From: Paenalicyclobacillus ferrooxydans
GTDB lineage: Bacteria; Bacillota; Bacilli; Alicyclobacillales; Alicyclobacillaceae
NCBI RefSeq assembly: GCF_001399675.1
Contig: NZ_LJCO01000082.1
Location: forward strand, 36,117 to 100,116
Reading direction: 5' to 3'
DNA length: 64,000 nucleotides
The notes beneath the pieces were generated by a model. That model saw only the letters and a program-made list of their open reading frames with translations, ran no database searches and was not told the origin of the DNA. The translations under genes and the position numbers were made by a program. Of the stretch, positions 52,708 to 60,788 are shown one piece after another; within the stretch, counting starts at the first letter, position 1, and the number at the start of each line of letters is the position of its first letter.

Positions 52708-54063
52708 ATGAGCCTGTGGAACCACAAAGACTTTCTGAAACTGTGGACTGGTCAGACTGTCTCCGAAATCGGATCGCGAATCACTCGGGACGGCATCCCG
52801 CTGGCCGCGGTCTTGTTGCTTGGAGCATCACCCATGACGATGAGTCTGATAAGGTTGGCAGCATTTCTGCCAGTATCGCTTGTCGGTTTGTTCGTTGGCG
52901 TTTGGGTAGATCGATTACAACGGCGTCCACTGATGATTTTTGCGGATGTCAGCCGGGCAGTCCTCCTCGCAACGATTCCCGTCAGTGCATTCTTTCACAA
53001 CTTACATATCTGGCTGTTGATCGTAGTATCGGCTGTCACAGGGTTATTGACACTGCTGTTTGATGTGTCCTATCAAGCCTATGTGCCTTGGCTTGTTGAT
53101 CGCGATCATGTTCAAGAAGGGAATACGAAGCTCGGCATCACGTCGTCTGCAGCTGAAGTGATTGGCCCTGGTCTGACAGGCTTTCTGGTTCAAGGCTTAA
53201 CAGCCCCGATTGCGATTTTGTTTGACGCGGTCTCATATATCGTCTCGGCTGTTTCCGTCATGACAATCAGAGCCAAGGAGCCTCTTTTTCGTTTGGGTCG
53301 GACGACCCGTCAAGAAATGTCTCAGGACCTCCTCGCCGTGGCAGCTTCGAAAGCGTCGGAGGCATTGGCGGATGGAGTGGGCTTGGAAGATTCGGAGGTG
53401 CGGGCCGACGGGCGAACCGAGGATTGGCGGAGAGAGGTCCGCGAAGGCATTCAGGTTATCCGGACCAGTCCTCACCTCAGGGCACTGGCAGGTGCAGCTG
53501 TGACCGTTGGCTTTGCCAGCAGCCTGATGGGTGTTCTCTATACGCTATACGCCATTAAAACGCTTGGATTGACTCCCTGGTTGTTCGGCGTGACGGTGAC
53601 GATGGGCGGCATCGGATCGCTCATCGGAGCATCTTTGTCTGGGTCGTTGGTGAAACGGTTTGGATACGGTCGCATCATTGTCCTGATGTTGTTTTTATAC
53701 GGACTTTGTTCGTTGTTCATCCCGTTCGCTGAGGGACCGCTGTGGCGATCCGTCGTTTTTCTCATGGCTGCGCAACTGTTTGGGGATTGGGCCGGGGTCA
53801 TCTATGAAATCCTCGATATGACGCTGCGCCAGCATGTAGCATCAGATGACGTGCTTGGTCGTCTCAATGCGACCATTCGTGTGCTGGAGGTTGCGTTAAC
53901 GGCTGTGGGAGCTCTCCTTGCAGGCTGGCTAGGCGAGTTGGTTGGCCTTCGATTAACGATGGGACTTGCTGCCACTGGAATGATTCTGTCGACATTTTGG
54001 TTAGTATTTTCGCCGATCCGACGAATGAAGGAGCTGCCCGATGACGCTGCGCAAAAATCATGA
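52708..54063 (+). CDS. MFS transporter, first of a tandem pair
   Basis: 451 residues, twelve hydrophobic segments. The start LWNHKDFLKLWTGQTVSEIGSRITRDGIPL and the motif A-like loop VDRLQRRPLMIFADVSR fit the MFS_3/EntS-type exporters. Some 40 polar residues in the central loop (about 195-240) separate the two six-helix halves. Starts at ATG 52708 with a weak AGGA. It overlaps the next gene by 23 bp and is clearly paralogous to it. Substrate unknown. Confidence 0.88.
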   Translation: MSLWNHKDFLKLWTGQTVSEIGSRITRDGIPLAAVLLLGASPMTMSLIRLAAFLPVSLVGLFVGVWVDRLQRRPLMIFADVSRAVLLATIPVSAFFHNLHIWLLIVVSAVTGLLTLLFDVSYQAYVPWLVDRDHVQEGNTKLGITSSAAEVIGPGLTGFLVQGLTAPIAILFDAVSYIVSAVSVMTIRAKEPLFRLGRTTRQEMSQDLLAVAASKASEALADGVGLEDSEVRADGRTEDWRREVREGIQVIRTSPHLRALAGAAVTVGFASSLMGVLYTLYAIKTLGLTPWLFGVTVTMGGIGSLIGASLSGSLVKRFGYGRIIVLMLFLYGLCSLFIPFAEGPLWRSVVFLMAAQLFGDWAGVIYEILDMTLRQHVASDDVLGRLNATIRVLEVALTAVGALLAGWLGELVGLRLTMGLAATGMILSTFWLVFSPIRRMKELPDDAAQKS

Positions 54064-55432
54064 CTTTCTTCGCCTCTGGATTGGACAAAGTGTGTCGGAG
54101 ATTGGTTCTCGCATCTCTCGCGAGGGGATCCCGATGGGGGCCGTGCTAATGATGGGAATTACTCCTCTCACGATGAGCGGGCTCAGCCTTGCAACCCAGC
54201 TGCCTGCGTCAATCCTCGGCCTGTTTGTCGGGGTGTGGGTCGACAGACTTGCTAGACGGCCATTGATGATTGCGGCAGACCTCATTCGGGCGGCGCTCTT
54301 GATTTTAATTCCCGCGGCCACACTGGCAGGCATCTTGCACTTGTGGATGTTCTTTGTGGTAGCGGCACTTTCCGGGATTCTTACACTCTTGTTCGACGTG
54401 TCATATCAGGCGTACCTGCCGTGGCTGATTGATAGAAGCAATCTGGCAGAAGGAAACACCAAACTTGGCATCACGGGATCTGCGGCTGAAGTGATTGGCC
54501 CAGGGCTGGCAGGCATTCTCGTACAGGCCCTGACGGTTCCGTTCGCAATTCTGTTTGATGCATTGTCATACCTGTTTTCTGCCATGATGTTATGGCGCAT
54601 CGGGAAGCGGGAGACAGAAAATGGCCGCTTGGCAGGCGAGGCTCCAGGAAATCGCTGCGGGACGGGCGAGGGTTCACGAAATTGCCGCGGGGCAGGCGAA
54701 GGCGAGGGTTCACGAAATGGCTGCGGGACGGGCGAAGGCGAGGGTTCAAACGTGCAACTTGTCAGCGATGACGAAGTGCTCAACGGACCCTCCTGGCACA
54801 AAGAGTTGATGGAAGGACTCAGGGCTGTTCGCAACAATCGGATCCTGTTGGCCTTCGCGGGTGTAACGGCCACGATGGGCTTCGCAAGCAGTGCCATGTT
54901 TGTCCTTGACACGCTTTACGCACTGAAGAACCTCGGACTGTCTCCACTTTTGTTCGGGTTGACCGTTACAATGGGCGGGGTTGGGTCGCTCATTGGAGCC
55001 GCGATTGCGAATCGGATGACTCGTGCGCTTGGTATTGGGCCAACGTTGTTGTTGACTCTGTTTTTAAATGGGTTTGCCGGAGTATTTTGGGTGATGGCAG
55101 GCGGTTCTGTCTGGCGATCGACGCTGCTGTTACTTGCGGCGCAGTTGCTTGGAGATACAAGCGGTATGGTCTACAGCATCCTCGAGACGACTGTGCGACA
55201 GACGCTGGTACCGGACGCCCTCCTCGGACGCGTGAACGCGACGATTCGCGTGATGGATGTTGGGTTGACGGCCATCGGATCGCTGGTGGCAGGTATTTTT
55301 GGAGAATGGTTTGGAATTCGAGACGTGATGATCTTTGCCGTGATTGGCATGGTGCTGACAACCCTGTGGCTCGTCTTGTCTCCGGTCCGAAGACTGCGTT
55401 CTGTGCAGGATACCCAATTGAGAAGACCGTGA
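54041..55432 (+). CDS. MFS transporter, second of a tandem pair, with a repeat-bearing central loop
   Basis: 463 residues, paralogous to the preceding gene over its length (start KNHDFLRLWIGQSVSEIGSRISREGIP against KDFLKLWTGQTVSEIGSRITRDGIP). ATG 54041 follows AAGGAG by 7 bases and lies inside the upstream gene. The central loop between helices 6 and 7 contains three imperfect 12-residue Gly/Glu/Arg/Asn/Cys-rich repeats, absent from the upstream paralog. Translational coupling suggests coordinated use of the two proteins. Substrate unknown. Confidence 0.88.
   Translation: MTLRKNHDFLRLWIGQSVSEIGSRISREGIPMGAVLMMGITPLTMSGLSLATQLPASILGLFVGVWVDRLARRPLMIAADLIRAALLILIPAATLAGILHLWMFFVVAALSGILTLLFDVSYQAYLPWLIDRSNLAEGNTKLGITGSAAEVIGPGLAGILVQALTVPFAILFDALSYLFSAMMLWRIGKRETENGRLAGEAPGNRCGTGEGSRNCRGAGEGEGSRNGCGTGEGEGSNVQLVSDDEVLNGPSWHKELMEGLRAVRNNRILLAFAGVTATMGFASSAMFVLDTLYALKNLGLSPLLFGLTVTMGGVGSLIGAAIANRMTRALGIGPTLLLTLFLNGFAGVFWVMAGGSVWRSTLLLLAAQLLGDTSGMVYSILETTVRQTLVPDALLGRVNATIRVMDVGLTAIGSLVAGIFGEWFGIRDVMIFAVIGMVLTTLWLVLSPVRRLRSVQDTQLRRP
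54650..54752. repeat. 36-bp in-frame minisatellite in the second MFS gene
   Basis: About three imperfect copies, built around GGCGAAGGCGAGGGTTC and TGCGGGACGGGC, with a period near 36 bp. The period keeps the frame. Both strands and all frames are open across it, which creates spurious ORFs here. Confidence 0.85.
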
Positions 55433-55579
55433 GTGAAGCCGACGTGCCCCAGGGGACTGTTCTCGTGGCGGGATGATGACAATGACTCTACAGTGGATAC
55501 GCTGAAACTGTATCTTGTGGAAAATCCTGTGTAATTCTGTTATATTCAATCTGCTTGCAATTTACAGATAAGACAGAAC

Positions 55580-55599
55580 AGAGGGTCATTTTGTCCTCT
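55580..55599. promoter_or_regulatory. Imperfect inverted repeat upstream of the permease pair
   Basis: AGAGGGTCATTTTGTCCTCT lies 22 bp before the start of the OppB-like gene. It closely resembles the perfect hairpin at 57850-57874 downstream of the pair, so a shared regulator or RNA-processing site is possible. Confidence 0.4.
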
Positions 55600-55621
55600 C
55601 GCAACGAGCGGAGTGGTGATC

Positions 55622-56548
55622 GTGCTAAAATTCATCTGGTACCACGTCAAGAGCTGGTTTTACATGGTTGTCTTGATTCTTGCCATTGCTTCTGTCGGAC
55701 GACAGGCACAACTCATTTATGTTCAGGGCCAGCCTTACACGAACCTCACCAATAGTTGGTCTTCCGTATTTTTCGCCGCGCTCAATGCGCCGTTTAAACT
55801 GTTATCTCCTCCGTATCATCCCATTTTGGCGAAGATGTCCTCTTATATCCCGCTGAGTCTGTTTTTCGTTGTTTATGCGTTCATTGGGAGCTACGTGTTT
55901 GGAGTTCTCAAAGGGATTGCCGACGTTTTCTGGAGAAAGCGGATCGGTTATCGAGCGTTCCAAGGACTGTTCTGGCTGTTGGACGCGGTCCCCATGTTCG
56001 GCCTCATTGTATTGATTGAAACCGGCTCGATGTTCCTTGCAATGGCTTGGCAGGGTGATCCGATACACGTGATTCCGAATCAACACTTCTGGCTCGGCAA
56101 CTTCCTGCGGGCGAATATTCTCATGGTGCCGTCGATGATGTATCTGTCCCGAATTACGAATATCGCGATCTCGTTTGAACTCGGTGAGGAGTATCTCCTC
56201 ACTGCTCGGAGTAAAGGGATCCGGGTCTGGAAGCTGTTTCGTCGACACCTGTTTAGAAATATTGTGCCTAAGTTGCTCAACGAGGCACCCACAGCCTTTA
56301 TCATGATTCTCTCAAGTCTATTGGCGCTCGAGTATCTGAGTTTCCAAGACAAAGGGTTCATGTTTGCACTTCTCGCTGGCATGGGGCAAGGAGAACTTGG
56401 GCAGCCGAGTCTGTATCTTGACCAAGGGGCGTTTTTAATCCAGGCGGTGAGCGGATTTTTGCTGATGATGGCGCTGTTTACAACCGTGTTTCAACTTCTT
56501 GCTGCGTGGCTTCGTTGGCGTTGGAAGGTGGTGCACAACTATGAATGA
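55622..56548 (+). CDS. ABC transporter permease, DppB/OppB-like
   Basis: 308 residues of a BPD-type permease. The cytoplasmic coupling (EAA) loop is seen as EEYLLTARSKGIRVWKLFRRH, with six or so membrane spans around it, in the manner of dipeptide/oligopeptide permeases. The long N-terminal extracellular region after the first helix is also OppB-like. GTG 55622 follows GGAGTG; GTG 55613 is an alternative. The stop overlaps the ATG of the partner permease. No periplasmic-binding lipoprotein or ATPase gene lies on either side. Confidence 0.82.
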   Translation: MLKFIWYHVKSWFYMVVLILAIASVGRQAQLIYVQGQPYTNLTNSWSSVFFAALNAPFKLLSPPYHPILAKMSSYIPLSLFFVVYAFIGSYVFGVLKGIADVFWRKRIGYRAFQGLFWLLDAVPMFGLIVLIETGSMFLAMAWQGDPIHVIPNQHFWLGNFLRANILMVPSMMYLSRITNIAISFELGEEYLLTARSKGIRVWKLFRRHLFRNIVPKLLNEAPTAFIMILSSLLALEYLSFQDKGFMFALLAGMGQGELGQPSLYLDQGAFLIQAVSGFLLMMALFTTVFQLLAAWLRWRWKVVHNYE

Positions 56549-57533
56549 GTCTCGGCATCGGTGGTGGAGCACACGAGCGTTCATCGGAATCTTGGTGATT
56601 GCAGGGTTTCTCGTCATGGGTCTTCACCCAAGTCTTGTGACACACTACGGACCCTATCAGATGGACAAAATTCACCTGAGTGACGACACAATTCCGCCTT
56701 TCCCTGTTTCACGCATGCACTGGTTTGGCACGGATGAAAACGGGGTAGATATTTTCACCCAGATTGTGTACGGTATCGTCCCAACACTGCGCGACGCCAC
56801 CATCATGGTCGCTTTCACGTTGGCGGCGGCGGTTATCATCGCTGTCATCCAGACTTTGTACAAGGTGCGGATTATGTTGGTGGACAGGCTCTCGTACCTC
56901 ACGAGCATCTTTCCGCCTGTCCTCATCATGCTGTTGATCCTTGAGATTCAGCCGGTGTACTTCTCGCACGACAGCGCGTACTGGTATTACGCTGTCATCG
57001 GTGTGCTCGAACTGGGGCGTTTCATCCCGATTGTCGACAAGGACATCCGGCTCATCTATCAAAAGCCGTTTATCGAGTCAGCGGTCGTGGTGGGGGGATC
57101 GCAATGGTGGATCTTCCGAAAGCACGTCCTGCGCTGGATGTGGCCGTACCTGGCTGAGTACATCCCGTCTCAATACGCACGGATTCTGGCAGTCATGGGT
57201 GAACTCGGGTACTTCGGTGTTGTGACCAAGGCTCAGTTTTTACAGAGTCAGAATGGCATTAGTTTCACGAGCACACAACTTGATCTGCCGACCCTTTTGT
57301 CCTTGGGTGGCCATCACTGGTTTCAGGTGCCGGATGGGGTGTTCTTTCCGACACTCACTTTGTGTCTGATGATCATCGCCTTCCGACTCATTGCAACCGG
57401 TGCAGCACGTGTGAGCATGGTGGAACGCACGGAGCACTGGCCGATGAAGGACATGCCATGGTGGATGAGGCTGTTGGCACCAAGAAACGGCCACGGTCGC
57501 GGCGGGACCCATCCTGCCGCCGTCGGGAAGTAA
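56541..57533 (+). CDS. ABC transporter permease, DppC/OppC-like
   Basis: 330 residues. The N-terminal part after the first helix contains HWFGTDENGVDIFTQIVYG, which matches the H-x-x-G-T-D-x-x-G-x-D motif of OppC/DppC, and the EAA loop is replaced by VVGGSQWWIFRKHVLRW, a rather divergent form. Six membrane spans. ATG 56541 overlaps the end of the OppB-like gene and has TTGGAAGGTGG upstream. The C-terminal tail is basic and Gly-rich. Probably a heterodimer with the upstream protein. Confidence 0.82.
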   Translation: MNESRHRWWSTRAFIGILVIAGFLVMGLHPSLVTHYGPYQMDKIHLSDDTIPPFPVSRMHWFGTDENGVDIFTQIVYGIVPTLRDATIMVAFTLAAAVIIAVIQTLYKVRIMLVDRLSYLTSIFPPVLIMLLILEIQPVYFSHDSAYWYYAVIGVLELGRFIPIVDKDIRLIYQKPFIESAVVVGGSQWWIFRKHVLRWMWPYLAEYIPSQYARILAVMGELGYFGVVTKAQFLQSQNGISFTSTQLDLPTLLSLGGHHWFQVPDGVFFPTLTLCLMIIAFRLIATGAARVSMVERTEHWPMKDMPWWMRLLAPRNGHGRGGTHPAAVGK

Positions 57534-57622
57534 CGAAGGCTGTGGGGCTGTGGGGCTGTGGCCGTCGGAGAAGGCTCATCGGGATCGCTAAATCGCCTGG
57601 GGGATGTGCACCCACCGGACGG

Positions 57623-57731
57623 TACCCGTATGGGTATGTGGCGGTGGATTGAAGTATAACGCACAAAAATTCCGCTCAACGCTTGTAAGCCCCTAAAATG
57701 CCCTTATTTTATACAGATACCTATATGGGTA
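57623..57731. repeat. Two copies of a 14-bp inverted repeat, 95 bp apart
   Basis: TACCCGTATGGGTA at 57623-57636 and TACCTATATGGGTA at 57718-57731, both followed by TGT. Each is a near-palindrome centred on a TAT core, the usual look of an operator for a dimeric repressor. Confidence 0.6.
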
Positions 57732-57849
57732 TGTTGCTTCAACGGTAAAAAGTTCGCTTAAGTACCGGATGTCGCTGCCTCTGATCAAAATAAGACCAAA
57801 AATTTCCTCTATACCTCTGATTCACCCCCGAATGACTTCGAATTTGGAT

Positions 57850-57874
57850 GATAGAGGACATTTCGTCCTCTATC
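57850..57874. terminator. Perfect 10-bp hairpin downstream of the permease pair
   Basis: GATAGAGGAC pairs with GTCCTCTATC around ATTTC, followed by CTATTACATTTTT. Either a distal terminator of the permease transcript or a regulatory site, given its likeness to 55580-55599. Confidence 0.6.
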
Positions 57875-58500
57875 CTATTACATTTTTAAATGCCGAGGTG
57901 GATTGAGGAAGTATTTTCCCTTAGCAATTCCAGGTTACGCAGCCGTTCCCTATGAGGGTGACAGCTGGCTCAGGAGCAGGCGGTGTCAACACGCAAAATT
58001 TGTTCATTTACTTGCATAAACGCTGTGTTCAGCGCGTACCTACGATGATACACTGAGAAGGTGACACAATCCCCTCTGTTTTGACAATTTTTTTACCGTA
58101 TCGTAACAAAACTGCACATTGCTGCGTCTAACTAGTAAAAGTACACGTACGAACTCGCAAGACACACAACCCAGTACATACACATGCAATCTGTAACTCA
58201 ACGCAAAATAGCCCGTACCACCCGTACCACATTACGCGGCTTGTAAACACGAACTAAACTAAGTTGCAGGACCAGAACACACCACCGGTTACATAGGCAC
58301 GTAGGTTATTACTCTACCTTAAACGTCAACGTAAGCATCCGACCTTCATCACCGCCACTATCGCTTTCGGTGTTATGACTGTCACCACTGTCACCACTGT
58401 GGTGGTTCTCGCTGGTGTCGCCGTTATCACCGCAATCCTTTATCTTCCGCTGCTCCGGTCTATGGACAAAATTGTCAGCCTGTAAACAAAGCATGGGCCG

Positions 58501-58579
58501 CCTAAGCTGCCTAAGCTGCCTAAGCTGCCTAAGCTGCCTAAGCTGCCTAAGCTGCCTAAGCTGCCTAAGCTGCCTAAGC
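58501..58579. repeat. Tandem 9-bp array CCTAAGCTG, about 8.8 copies
   Basis: Eight exact copies (58501-58572) plus seven bases of a ninth. It lies 49 bp before the start of the propeller lipoprotein gene, thus in its leader. Read on the minus strand it encodes Gly-Ser-Leu repeats in an open frame without a ribosome site. Confidence 0.97.
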
Positions 58580-58627
58580 CCGCCCTAGGCCACCTGGTCA
58601 TTTCATCATGCAAGGAGATGCACTGCA

Positions 58628-60319
58628 ATGCGCGTGCCTGCCGTCGCTGCCTTGGCGAGTTGCGCCTGTGTTGTCATCACCCTCGGAGGCTGTGGTGTTC
58701 AGCCTGGAAATCGAGTGGGAGTCAGCACCGGATCGTCAGGGAATGCAAGTTCGAACACAACACAAACGTCAAATGCCTCGAATCCAACACAATCCAACCC
58801 GTCTGCGAAAGCAGCCGGATTCTCCAATACAACCTCAGAAAGGTCTTCTTCGAGTCAACCGGGCAATGGTTCTAGTCAGTCGGTCCCCAGTCAGAGTGCG
58901 GGTGCGAACGGTGCGAGCCAGTCGGGGTCCGAATCTGGTCAGACATCGGGACAAGGGCAGACGACCAGTGGCACGCAGCCTGGGGTGCATGCGGGGAGTC
59001 CGTCCCAAACAGCGACTGACCTTGTACCGATTTCCTCAGGGGGTGCTTCGAATCTAGTCCAAGCCCGCTTCGCAGCGAATGCGTGGAATGGGATGGGGGA
59101 AGCCGCCTTGCTCGTTACGCCGCCCAATTCGTATGGCCTGTACGGCAGTTTGCTATACATAGTGGTGGACGGGTCACAGTCCTCAACCGGTAAGCCTCAA
59201 GCCACGCTTGTGGACGAGCATGCCATCTCTGCGTCCATATCGCCGGATGGTAAATGGCTGATGGTAGAAGCGATGGTGAACGAAGGGACTGTCAGTCTGC
59301 CAAACTTCCAAACCCACCTGTTGTTTGAGTCTGTGGATGGAAAAAAACGGATCGACCTTGGTCATGTACCCTACGTGGACGGGGATTGGACGGGGCCAGA
59401 AACGTATCTGTACACTGACGGCAGCGGGCACCTATACACAGTCAAGCCCGGAAAGCAACCGAGTGTCTCAGCGCTTCGATTGCCGGCGGGGGTTACCATC
59501 AACGCACTTCGCGTGAACCCGCAGAGCGGTCTGGTCGCAATGGACGAGGTTGTTCCGGATTCAAACGGGAATGTTCTCGATCGTCACGACGTCATCGCCC
59601 TTTGGGACCCAAGCACGAACAAGCTCAAAAGCCTATTGACAGCGAGTCCGAGCAACGGTTACATCCTGGGTCCGTGGACAAATGATGGTTCGGCTTTATT
59701 CTATTGGACCGATCCGATGCACTCTGGCTCGATGGCCGCGGATGGCCTGCAACTGAGCAGCATTAATACGAACGGTGTCACGCAACCAGTCGCCACCACG
59801 TTAACAGGCGGCTCGGCGGTGTTGCCGGTGTCATCCCATCAGGCGGTTTTACAAGTCGGATCCAGTCGTTACTTGTTTGTCAAAAAGACCATCGAGGTGT
59901 GGAATGGACAAAAGCTCATCTCGCTCCCAGGACAACCGGCTGGCTCCTCCTCCACACAGGTCTGGCCAACCGTGAGTCCGGACGGGCGAGTGGTCGCCTA
60001 CAGCGTAGGCAACACGCTGCCAATGAGTGCGGGGATAACGCAGACCAGCCAGTGGTGGCAACAGTTGCAGCTCATGACGGTGAACCTGTCGACCGGCCAG
60101 AGGAAGGTATTAAAGACTGCCGGCAGTGGGGTTGTGACTCCGGTCTTCAACGGTGATGGCAGCCGCATCGCTTTCTTGGACGGGGACACGCTAGATGTGG
60201 TCAACGCGAATGACTCAGGTTCTAAGCAACCTGTGTTCTCGGTGACACCAGTGGATGCGGCATCGTATCCGCAGTGGAATGTGAGCTTGCCTATCCAGAT
60301 CGCGGACTATCAACCATAG
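58628..60319 (+). CDS. Lipoprotein with a Ser-rich linker and TolB/WD40-like propeller
   Basis: 563 residues. The signal peptide ends in the lipobox ITLGGC (Cys near residue 22). A Ser/Gly/Asn/Gln/Thr-rich linker spans about residues 25-135, then a beta-propeller-like domain with repeated blade endings such as ISPDGKWLMVEAMV, WTNDGSALFYW, VSPDGRVVAYSVG and FNGDGSRIAFLDGD, as in TolB-type repeats. It would sit on the outer face of the membrane. Start ATG 58628 follows AAGGAG. Its linker resembles that of the YCF48-like lipoprotein, suggesting related surface functions. No family name is certain. Confidence 0.85.
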   Translation: MRVPAVAALASCACVVITLGGCGVQPGNRVGVSTGSSGNASSNTTQTSNASNPTQSNPSAKAAGFSNTTSERSSSSQPGNGSSQSVPSQSAGANGASQSGSESGQTSGQGQTTSGTQPGVHAGSPSQTATDLVPISSGGASNLVQARFAANAWNGMGEAALLVTPPNSYGLYGSLLYIVVDGSQSSTGKPQATLVDEHAISASISPDGKWLMVEAMVNEGTVSLPNFQTHLLFESVDGKKRIDLGHVPYVDGDWTGPETYLYTDGSGHLYTVKPGKQPSVSALRLPAGVTINALRVNPQSGLVAMDEVVPDSNGNVLDRHDVIALWDPSTNKLKSLLTASPSNGYILGPWTNDGSALFYWTDPMHSGSMAADGLQLSSINTNGVTQPVATTLTGGSAVLPVSSHQAVLQVGSSRYLFVKKTIEVWNGQKLISLPGQPAGSSSTQVWPTVSPDGRVVAYSVGNTLPMSAGITQTSQWWQQLQLMTVNLSTGQRKVLKTAGSGVVTPVFNGDGSRIAFLDGDTLDVVNANDSGSKQPVFSVTPVDAASYPQWNVSLPIQIADYQP

Positions 60320-60788
60320 CAGATGTGTTGACCACGGGCCTGGGACAGCGAAGTTGTGGCTGCCGGAGTGGGAGTCCCTGGCTTGAGGCCCGGGAACACG
60401 TGATCGGACGGATGCGGCCAACGGAACAGGTGATCGGAAAGATGAGGACAAAAAAGGGCCCCATGCAGACTATGCATGGGGTAAAGGAGGTTTGGGTTTA
60501 ATGGGTTAGAAGCGGACAAGCTTCTGTATCTAATCTATCCAAGCCCACAGGTTGTCACAAGGGACCTTTGTCCCCTCTTTTCTGGGCCTTATGTCCCCCT
60601 TGTGAATCAGCTGGAGTTGGCCGTGGACAAACCTGGATTTGCCGCGTCAAAGAACATCGGGTTCGAGCGAGAACAAAGCTGAGTTTCTCACGTGTACAAA
60701 CCTGGATTTGCCGTTGTTCAAAGACAAATTGTAGCGTACATTAAAGTATGTTCAGAGAATTCGGGGTTGAAAGGGTTGGAGGGATCGA
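60320..60788. other. Intergenic region with hairpin, orphan ribosome site and short repeats
   Basis: 469 bases without a gene. GTGATCGGA-x-x-GATG occurs twice (60400, 60431). The hairpin CCCCATGCA/TGCATGGGG (60459-60481) has six A before it, so it can end transcription on the minus strand. Directly after it, AAAGGAGG (60483-60490) and ATG 60501 start a frame that stops after two codons (Met-Gly). GGGAC-CTTT-GTCCC near 60562 is another small palindrome. The tldD ribosome site is at the right end. Confidence 0.6.

Larger units (their letters stand above)
57534..58627. other. Gene-poor, repeat-bearing intergenic region
   Basis: About 1.1 kb without a gene that I can support, AT-richer than its surroundings between 57660 and 58300. 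It contains a 9-bp GGCTGTGGG-type array right after the permease stop (57540-57563); two copies of TACC-YR-TAT-GGGTA with the following TGT (57623 and 57718); a perfect hairpin at 57850-57874; a TTGACA with a weak -10 17 bp later (58082-58110); two copies of CCCGTACCA (from 58213); ACTGTCACC repeats (58378-58396); and the 9-bp array ending at 58579. A hydrophobic plus-strand frame (58297-58485) and an Asp/Ser-rich minus frame (58309-58494) lack ribosome sites. Confidence 0.7.

Noticed and set aside
54471..54809. Extra ORFs on both strands across the MFS repeat
   Set aside because: GC-rich repeats open all frames. The MFS frame continues smoothly into conserved helices on both sides.
58309..58494. 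Minus-strand 61-residue Asp/Ser-rich ORF
   Set aside because: No ribosome site. Its composition is explained by the ACTGTCACC repeats read in reverse, and the opposite strand is equally open.
58440..58628. Minus-strand Gly-Ser-Leu repeat protein
   Set aside because: It is a direct translation of the 9-bp array; no ribosome site, no flanking conserved sequence.
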